A program made the position numbers and the translations under genes. Below the pieces are notes generated by a model. The model was given only the letters and a program-made list of their open reading frames with translations, did no database searches and was not told the DNA's origin. Shown here in pieces: positions 1-4,969 of a stretch of DNA of 8,709 nucleotides. This DNA is from Ignavibacteriales bacterium UBA6490 (GTDB lineage: Bacteria > Bacteroidota > Ignavibacteria > Ignavibacteriales > Ignavibacteriaceae): contig DJMM01000077.1 of NCBI GenBank assembly GCA_002435365.1, forward strand, positions 12,509-21,217, in the 5' to 3' direction. How positions within the stretch are numbered: the stretch's first letter is position 1; each line of letters starts with the position of its first letter.

Positions 1-974
1 TTATAACAAAGCGTTGGAATTTACTGAGATCGCCATGGTTATATATCAGCGGTCTGACAGGTTTGTTGATCTTCCTGCCTCATATTGTATGGCAAATCCA
101 AAATGGCTGGCCAACACTTGAATTTATGCGCAACGCTACTGAGTATAAAAATCTCTCATTGTCTCCCCTGACTTTTCTTTCTCAATTAATAATCAGTCTT
201 AATCCCTTTACCCTCCCGCTTTGGTTATCCGGTTTAATTTACCTGCTTGCAAGCAGGCAAACCAGGAATATAAGGTTTCTTGGCTGGATGGCTGTTGTCT
301 TTCTGCTAGTGTATTTACTACAGAATTCCAAGATCTATTATGTCTTTCCAATTTTCCCGCTCCTGCTAAGTTCCGGAACAGTTGCAGCCGAGCGATTCCT
401 GGGGAGATTCCGGACCAGGTGGCCAAAATGGTCAATAGTGTCGGCACTAATAGTTTCAGGCACCATACTCATGCCGCTGGCTGTTCCGATTCTTCCGGTT
501 AAAGAATTTGTAGGATATTCGAAAGCATTGGGTCTGTGGAATCTGATTAGAATGGAAAAAGAAGAGGGGGATGTTTTACCGCTTCATTTAGTTTTCCGGT
601 TTGGATGGGAGGAACTATCCAGGACGGTAGGAAATTATTACAGAGAATTACCTGAAAATGAAAAGGACAAATGTGCGATTCTGACCTCCTGGTATGGAAT
701 AGCTGGAGCGATTGACCATTATGGACCAAAAATAGGCCTGCCGAACGCAATATGTCCAAGAAACAGCTACTGGATGTGGGGGACAAAAAATTATTCCGGG
801 GAAGTTGTTCTTGCGCTGGGATTCGATGAGAAGTTTCTTAAACAATTCTTTGACAGCGTGGAACTACTAAGTAACTTTGAGCAGAAGTATGCCTTTGATA
901 CATCAATTTATTTGTGCAAGAAACCCAAGGACACGCTGAAACATATGTGGCCCCTTCTCAGGAATTTCGTATAA
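1..974 (+). CDS. Glycosyltransferase family 39 (ArnT/PMT-like) membrane protein, C-terminal part
   Basis: The reading frame is open from the first full codon at base 3 to a TAA at 972-974, so the gene begins left of the window; 323 residues are visible of a family usually around 500. GT39 enzymes move a sugar from a polyprenyl-phosphate donor to a lipid or protein on the outer face of the inner membrane. Visible residues (numbered from base 3) show hydrophobic segments at about 10-30, 57-82, 91-107, 112-130 and 143-166, then a soluble tail from about 170. Family-like signatures are NGWPTLEFMRN (34-44), KIYYVFPIFP (110-119, matching the usual GKPYYLAPAYP), FRFGWEEL in the tail and YGIAGAIDHYG (231-241). 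The catalytic N-terminal loop with its acidic residues lies outside the window, so activity and substrate cannot be judged. A TTG at 63 is an internal Leu codon, not a start. It converges on the DinB-like gene across 120 bp. The family call is from memory of such sequences. Confidence 0.85.
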   Translation, partial: ITKRWNLLRSPWLYISGLTGLLIFLPHIVWQIQNGWPTLEFMRNATEYKNLSLSPLTFLSQLIISLNPFTLPLWLSGLIYLLASRQTRNIRFLGWMAVVFLLVYLLQNSKIYYVFPIFPLLLSSGTVAAERFLGRFRTRWPKWSIVSALIVSGTILMPLAVPILPVKEFVGYSKALGLWNLIRMEKEEGDVLPLHLVFRFGWEELSRTVGNYYRELPENEKDKCAILTSWYGIAGAIDHYGPKIGLPNAICPRNSYWMWGTKNYSGEVVLALGFDEKFLKQFFDSVELLSNFEQKYAFDTSIYLCKKPKDTLKHMWPLLRNFV

Positions 975-1094
975 TTAAAAAGTACGGGCACTGAAATAAA
1001 TTTTCCAGATAATGTTATCTATACGATTGCCGCTAAACTATGCCGACCTTTTTTGTCCCTTAACTTATGGTCCGGAGAATTTTTCAGGTGAGGA

Positions 1095-1616
1095 CTAATC
1101 CTGCCTACGATCTTTTATAATTTCACGGATAGATGCTAAGTGATGATCATCGTGTTCGGCTGCAAAGAGGGCTATATCCACCGGACGCATCATAACCTGC
1201 AGCCGCGGGTGGAGTGATAAAGAGTTTTGAGTTTCATCATCAAGGTCTTCCAGACGTAAAATAAATCTCTGCCTTTTGACTTCAAATTTGTGGAGCAGGT
1301 CCAGGATATCTTCGCGGTTGTAATCAGGTTTTTCAGATTCAGGTTTTTTAACGAATGCAGGACGAAGCACTTTCTTTCCCGCAAGGATGTCATCAATGCG
1401 CCCCTCGTGCAGATTTTCAGTCGCCGCCAGATGTCCTATATGTTCTTTCACGCTCCATTTAGCATCCGGTTTTTGTATCAGCTGTTTATCTGACAGGTTT
1501 AGTACCATCTGCTTAAGTCCGGGTAATGTATTGTTCAGTCTTACAATAACATTTTCCAAAAGTCCGGCAGGGAAATCAAAATTGAATCTTCGGTCAAGCC
1601 ATTTGGTACGCTGCAT
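1095..1616 (-). CDS. DinB-like (DinB_2 superfamily) putative metal-dependent protein
   Basis: A cytoplasmic protein of 173 residues with no signal peptide, all-helical in character, matching the DinB/YfiT-like four-helix bundle superfamily. Candidate metal-binding histidines are visible: EHIGHL at 58-63 (H59, H62) and the terminal HDDHH at 155-159, followed by LASIREII, a typical end of the family. Some members are bacillithiol- or other thiol-S-transferases, others have no known function, so the reaction is unknown. The start is set at the ATG 1616-1614 because AAGGAG lies 7 nt before it and the protein then begins MQRTKWLDRRFNFDFPAG, which resembles family N-termini as I remember them. An in-frame ATG at 1640 would add eight residues but has no ribosome binding site. 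It lies 111 bp downstream of the DUF5916 gene on the same strand and has its own candidate -10 element, so it is probably transcribed separately. Confidence 0.85.
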   Translation of the reverse strand: MQRTKWLDRRFNFDFPAGLLENVIVRLNNTLPGLKQMVLNLSDKQLIQKPDAKWSVKEHIGHLAATENLHEGRIDDILAGKKVLRPAFVKKPESEKPDYNREDILDLLHKFEVKRQRFILRLEDLDDETQNSLSLHPRLQVMMRPVDIALFAAEHDDHHLASIREIIKDRRQD

Positions 1617-1623
1617 ATAATTA

Positions 1624-1629
1624 CTCCTT
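1624..1629 (-). promoter_or_regulatory. Shine-Dalgarno AAGGAG of the DinB-like gene
   Basis: A perfect AAGGAG on the minus strand lies 7 nt before the ATG at 1616. It sits inside the alternative eight-codon extension and therefore decides the start in favour of 1616 over 1640. Confidence 0.85.
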
Positions 1630-1650
1630 GCAGCGTCCATTTATACTTAG

Positions 1651-1656
1651 ATTATA
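1651..1656 (-). promoter_or_regulatory. Candidate -10 element TATAAT upstream of the DinB-like gene
   Basis: A perfect TATAAT on the minus strand lies 34 nt before the chosen ATG (1616), which would give a short leader containing the AAGGAG. No good -35 hexamer occurs at 16-18 bp; a TTGGTA lies at about 21 bp. A transcript starting here would include the alternative ATG at 1640 very close to its 5' end. The evidence is weak because the region is AT-rich. Confidence 0.3.
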
Positions 1657-1681
1657 AATGCGCACTAAATATTTTCCTACC

Positions 1682-1691
1682 AACGATCGTT
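1682..1691. repeat. 10-bp perfect palindrome AACGATCGTT upstream of the DinB-like gene
   Basis: The palindrome lies in the 111-bp gap between the DUF5916 stop and the DinB-like start, 25 bp upstream of the candidate TATAAT. That places it just above the -35 position, where a dimeric regulator could bind. It is a single copy and could be chance. Confidence 0.25.
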
Positions 1692-1727
1692 TCAATTCTG
1701 ATTCCCTGCCTTTTCATTATAAAACAC

Positions 1728-4388
1728 TCAAAGCAGATAAGTTAATTTTATCATAAATATATTATCAGGATGCACAGAGAACATATCTTCAACTGATCTC
1801 CCGAAACGGAATTCTCCTACCGGATTATAATCTTCTCTGGTTTGAGTCCAGACTAAGTAAAGTGTTGATCCGGCCATATATTCCCAGCGTAAAACAGCAT
1901 TTCCTCTCAGGGATATATAATTGAAATCAGGATTACCAATAACTTTTGTCTGAGCGGGTCCGGAACCATCCGGATCAAGTTTATAGATAATATCTCCTGA
2001 ACTTGTAGTAACTGTTTCAAGTGTAGAGCCATCATCTCCGTATTTCAGAAAATTATAAGTTTTTGGTTCTTTCAGGGCTTTGAAGTCTGTATAATTCCCG
2101 GAGGCAATTAATGGCTGCAGGAAAATCTGAACACTCAAATGCGGATTTATTATCCAGTCCGTTCTTATTATTGCCCCTACTAATTTCTGATCCAGCTGAG
2201 CAAATACATATCGTTTATTGTAAGTCATTGTTGCGGTCGGATCACTGAATGCTCCTATCCATTGGGACTGAGAAATCGTTCTTCCACCTTCCGGCCCGAG
2301 CGTAAGAGTTAATGTGGAAGATAATTTCAGTTCAATGTTTGCCCATACAAAAATTTCATTTATATCTGCCCCGGTTCCGCCGCCGGCGCCGGCATTAAGA
2401 ACCCAGTCATTCCGGAAATCAGTAAAAAAGCTGAAGTCATAATACCGGTTTACCGGATTAAGGGTTAATGGTCCGCCTCTTGTTCTGCGGGCACTAAAAG
2501 ATTCAGGATTGTAATTGAAGCTGAAATTTACACCATTCTGGGTTGGATGTGTAAGAAATCCACCCATATAAAATCCCTGCATAGTTTTATTTCCGCCAAA
2601 GTCAAAATTAGCATAGGTAGCTGCATTTATACCTGCAATATGATACCACTGTGTAGGTTCTGTCCATCTGTAAGTGGCCAGGAAATGCATATTTATAAGA
2701 TCACTGTATGAATTATATCCTAAATCATTTATTTCGAAAGAGGGTGATTTGAATCCTACTGCTGAGTTAAAAAGAAACTGACCCTTATTCTTATTAAATG
2801 CAAATCTTCCGGCAGAACCGGTCATGGATGTAAGGGAGCTGTCCACCTTAATATAGCTGACATCCGGTCTTTGGTAATAATGGCCTGCACTTCTTTGAAG
2901 CTGTATCATCCTGTCGGTCGTTCCATTCACGCTGGATAATGCCGCCCAGCCGCTTAGCACGTAAGTTCTGTTCTGATCAAGAAAGGTCCAGCCGTCTGCA
3001 GCTGCAACTATGGCATTTCTGCTGATTGAACTGCTGAGAGAGTTATCCTTAAAAAATCTGTTCACATAAGTACTAAGGATCCCGAATCCCTGATCTCCCG
3101 AGTTAAAATCTCTCTGTATACGAAGCACACCATAATATGCCATAGGTTCAATTTCAACATCCGAACGTAAACCGGCTAAATCAATTTTTGCATGTTCCCT
3201 GTTCGTAACTGCGTGAATAGTTCCTATTTTCCAATCATTAAAAACCTGGCCGGAAATTTTCGCTGCTCCAAGTATACGTGTTCCGTTCGGGATGTCTGCA
3301 TAATCATACTGAGGCAGGAATCCCTGCGGGTGTCTGCCGATTCTCCTGCTGTAAAAGATATTAGGATTAGACCAGGAAAAACTTGCATTGCTGTTTACTC
3401 CCCCGTTTCCGAAACGGTAAATAGTAACTCCTTCAGTAAAAAACGGACGCTTCTCCTGGAATGAACTCTCCACATCCGACAGATTTACAATAGCAGGGTC
3501 AACTTCAACCTGTCCGAAATCAGGATTCACTGTAGCATTAAGAGTAAGACTGTTGGAAAGCCCCACTCTCATGTCAAGACCAAGGTTAGGAGTATACAGA
3601 TGACCCGGGTTAAACGGATTATCCGGATTGCCGCCTGTATATTCTGCTTTACCGGTAATATATGGCAGGAGTTCAAAGCGGGCCGGGGGTTCAATTCCTT
3701 TTATTCCTTTTAAATCAAGAAACCGAGAGGCAAAGCCGCTTTCATTCCTGGGCGTATGTGCGAGCATATCCGTTTCAACCCTGCGGCTTATAAAGCGTTC
3801 AACATTTATTCCCCATTGCTGAATATCCTCTTTCCTGAATCTTATTTGGGAATAAGGGATTTTCATTTCAATTGTCCACCCTTCTAAATCGATATTTGCA
3901 GCACCTTCCCAAACCGCATCCCAGGAAAGATCGTTTGGCTGCTTGACATCATTATCAATTAATCCGTCAGCCAGGGCCCCTGCTGCGGATACATAAAAGA
4001 AATACCCGCTCCTTTTATCTTTATAGGAATCAAGGTATAAAACACAGCCGTCGGAAGGGTCACCCCAGATAAAATCCCTTCTTACAAGTCTTGCCATTAT
4101 TGAATCAGGATGATCGTCATAGTAGCGGGCGGCAAAATAGATTGCTTCGTCATCATATGCAAACCATACTTCTGAGGGAAGCGAAGCCTCTTTACCATTT
4201 TCAGGATCCTGCTGGAAAAACTTTGTGTAACCCTGTTTTTGCCAGATCGGTTCCGATAAAATCCCGTCAACTACAATGTTTTCCTCTGCTCTTAAGGCGA
4301 TAAGTTCAGTTCCGGGCTGGTTATCAGTGGAAGGATAAATCTGCATTGCTGCAAGAAGTAAAAAAAATATACAGAATGATTTAGCCAT
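1728..4388 (-). CDS. DUF5916 outer-membrane protein with N-terminal CBM9-like domain
   Basis: An exported protein of 886 residues from the chosen start. Residues 1 to about 20 (MAKSFCIFFLLLAAMQIYPS) form a signal peptide. A CBM9-like beta-sandwich follows at about 35-235, with VVDGILSEPIW near its start, AYDDEAIYFAARYYDD, and the SDGCVLYLDSYKDKRSGY strand pair. The DUF5916 part follows, with its hallmark NPDFGQVEVDPA (288-299), EKRPFF (312-317) and FYSRRIGR (345-352). The remainder is alternating aromatic and polar beta strands ending in IFMIKLTYLL, as expected of an outer-membrane barrel; the length fits the family. No enzyme activity is established for DUF5916, and whether the CBM9-like fold binds sugar here is unknown. 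The start is the ATG 4388-4386, with GAGGA 8 nt upstream. A TTG at 4403 would add five residues and use the Shine-Dalgarno bases as codons. The gene is transcribed away from the kinase gene across a 581-bp divergent region. No terminator was seen after its TGA. Confidence 0.9.
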   Translation of the reverse strand: MAKSFCIFFLLLAAMQIYPSTDNQPGTELIALRAEENIVVDGILSEPIWQKQGYTKFFQQDPENGKEASLPSEVWFAYDDEAIYFAARYYDDHPDSIMARLVRRDFIWGDPSDGCVLYLDSYKDKRSGYFFYVSAAGALADGLIDNDVKQPNDLSWDAVWEGAANIDLEGWTIEMKIPYSQIRFRKEDIQQWGINVERFISRRVETDMLAHTPRNESGFASRFLDLKGIKGIEPPARFELLPYITGKAEYTGGNPDNPFNPGHLYTPNLGLDMRVGLSNSLTLNATVNPDFGQVEVDPAIVNLSDVESSFQEKRPFFTEGVTIYRFGNGGVNSNASFSWSNPNIFYSRRIGRHPQGFLPQYDYADIPNGTRILGAAKISGQVFNDWKIGTIHAVTNREHAKIDLAGLRSDVEIEPMAYYGVLRIQRDFNSGDQGFGILSTYVNRFFKDNSLSSSISRNAIVAAADGWTFLDQNRTYVLSGWAALSSVNGTTDRMIQLQRSAGHYYQRPDVSYIKVDSSLTSMTGSAGRFAFNKNKGQFLFNSAVGFKSPSFEINDLGYNSYSDLINMHFLATYRWTEPTQWYHIAGINAATYANFDFGGNKTMQGFYMGGFLTHPTQNGVNFSFNYNPESFSARRTRGGPLTLNPVNRYYDFSFFTDFRNDWVLNAGAGGGTGADINEIFVWANIELKLSSTLTLTLGPEGGRTISQSQWIGAFSDPTATMTYNKRYVFAQLDQKLVGAIIRTDWIINPHLSVQIFLQPLIASGNYTDFKALKEPKTYNFLKYGDDGSTLETVTTSSGDIIYKLDPDGSGPAQTKVIGNPDFNYISLRGNAVLRWEYMAGSTLYLVWTQTREDYNPVGEFRFGRSVEDMFSVHPDNIFMIKLTYLL

Positions 4389-4396
4389 TTCAATAT

Positions 4397-4401
4397 TCCT
4401 C
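4397..4401 (-). promoter_or_regulatory. Shine-Dalgarno GAGGA of the DUF5916 gene
   Basis: GAGGA on the minus strand lies 8 nt before the ATG at 4388. It overlaps the upstream in-frame TTG at 4403, which argues against initiation there. Confidence 0.7.
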
Positions 4402-4420
4402 AAAATAGTTGCTGTCGCTA

Positions 4421-4426
4421 ATTATA
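4421..4426 (-). promoter_or_regulatory. Candidate -10 element TATAAT for the DUF5916 gene
   Basis: A perfect TATAAT on the minus strand lies 32 nt before the ATG, almost the same spacing as at the DinB-like gene. At 17 bp upstream there is no recognisable TTGACA. The call rests on the hexamer and its position only. Confidence 0.3.
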
Positions 4427-4589
4427 AAATTTTGGCTATTTATATTTCTGTAATTTTACCGGTGGTAATCTTTAATGATAAAAGGACTACAAAGCAGGGT
4501 GTGAAATTTTTTTAGGGTACTTTTTGAGTCTCTGCCTAATAACAGATTGTATGATTATAATTCAGAATAATCAGTACGCTTTGGTATTC

Positions 4590-4617
4590 CCTGATTAAAT
4601 CCGGTCAGGCATTTTTT
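4590..4617 (+). terminator. Terminator-like hairpin within the divergent region
   Basis: On the plus strand CCTGATT (4590-4596) can pair with GGTCAGG (4603-4609), five Watson-Crick pairs plus two G-U pairs around a 6-nt loop. This is followed after CA by six T residues (4612-4617), the shape of an intrinsic terminator. The minus strand has no T tract after the hairpin, so the direction is plus. No plus-strand gene lies just upstream (the neighbour is on the minus strand). If real, it ends a short non-coding transcript or attenuates a long kinase leader. The stem is short, so this could be chance. Confidence 0.35.
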
Positions 4618-4638
4618 AAAATTGTCAGCTGCCAGAGG

Positions 4639-4682
4639 TTAATAATTAATTGATCTATATGCATATGTTTAAAAATTATTAA
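4639..4682. repeat. Nested inverted repeats upstream of the kinase gene
   Basis: TTAATAATT (4639-4647) is perfectly repeated in inverse as AATTATTAA (4674-4682). Inside it, within 1 bp of the same centre, lies the 10-bp palindrome ATATGCATAT (4657-4666). The sequence is almost all A and T, which makes chance palindromes likelier, but the shared centre suggests a symmetric protein-binding site. No T tract follows, so it is not a terminator. Confidence 0.3.
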
Positions 4683-4860
4683 TATTTATCTTAGTTATAT
4701 TCAACAGCTTAAAGAGGATACAAAAGCATTTTATCAGATATCTGCTGTTCTTGTCCCGGTAAAAATTCAATCACAGGATGATCATATTTAGATTATTTTG
4801 TTTGTAATTTATTTCTTTTATTATGAAATTAGATAATAATTAAAACAGGATGGGACTTAA

Positions 4861-4968
4861 ATGAGAGTTCAGGCTCAGTTTTATATTCAATATACGTTTC
4901 TGATCATATCCAATCTTTCAGATCCTCTTTCCTTTTCCCAAGGGATAATTAAAAATTCCGGGCAATAG
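4861..4968 (+). CDS. Possible 35-aa leader ORF coupled to the kinase gene
   Basis: An ATG at 4861 opens 35 codons (beginning MRVQAQFYIQYTFLIISNLS and ending KNSGQ) to a TAG at 4966-4968, one base before the kinase ATG. AGGA lies 10 nt before its ATG, a loose Shine-Dalgarno. The peptide has no family resemblance; its first half is fairly hydrophobic but not a clear membrane segment. The reason to list it is that the kinase start has no Shine-Dalgarno, so ribosomes ending here could restart at the kinase ATG. It could equally be a chance ORF. Confidence 0.3.
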   Translation: MRVQAQFYIQYTFLIISNLSDPLSFSQGIIKNSGQ

Positions 4969-4969
4969 A

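Larger units (their letters stand above)
4389..4969. other. 581-bp AT-rich divergent regulatory region without a confident gene
   Basis: This region separates the DUF5916 gene (minus) from the kinase gene (plus). It holds the DUF5916 Shine-Dalgarno and a candidate -10 at its left end, a plus-strand terminator-like hairpin at 4590-4617, and nested palindromes at 4639-4682. It also has a 10-bp palindrome CAGATATCTG at 4735-4744 and a 35-codon ORF at 4861-4968. A 9-nt direct repeat TGATCATAT occurs at 4779-4787 and 4901-4909. No ORF in it resembles a known protein, and I could not find a convincing promoter for the kinase; a perfect TATAAT at 4556-4561 on the plus strand lacks a -35. It is long for a simple divergent promoter pair, so an unannotated small RNA or extended leader is possible. 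Confidence 0.6.

Noticed and set aside
1007..1020. Inverted repeat AGATAA-TG-TTATCT between the convergent glycosyltransferase and DinB-like genes, considered as a terminator.
   Set aside because: The loop of 2 nt is too tight, the stem is A/T-rich and no T tract follows on either strand.
1617..1640. Eight-residue N-terminal extension of the DinB-like protein from an ATG at 1640.
   Set aside because: No Shine-Dalgarno precedes it, while a perfect AAGGAG precedes the internal ATG at 1616.
3192..3464. Open frames opposite the DUF5916 gene (also 3628-3822 and 4091-4303).
   Set aside because: They lie wholly antisense to a well-supported gene and show no recognisable protein features or ribosome binding sites.
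4389..4403. TTG start at 4403 for the DUF5916 protein.
   Set aside because: It would translate through the GAGGA Shine-Dalgarno and put charged residues before an otherwise typical signal peptide; the ATG at 4388 is better placed.
4793..4800. TTATTTTG as a Bacteroides-type -7 element (TAnnTTTG) for the kinase.
   Set aside because: It misses one of the core bases and has no TTG-type -33 element at the right distance.
4779..4909. 9-nt direct repeat TGATCATAT (4779-4787 and 4901-4909).
   Set aside because: Two copies of a partly palindromic A/T-rich 9-mer 122 bp apart are not enough to call a repeat family or binding site array.
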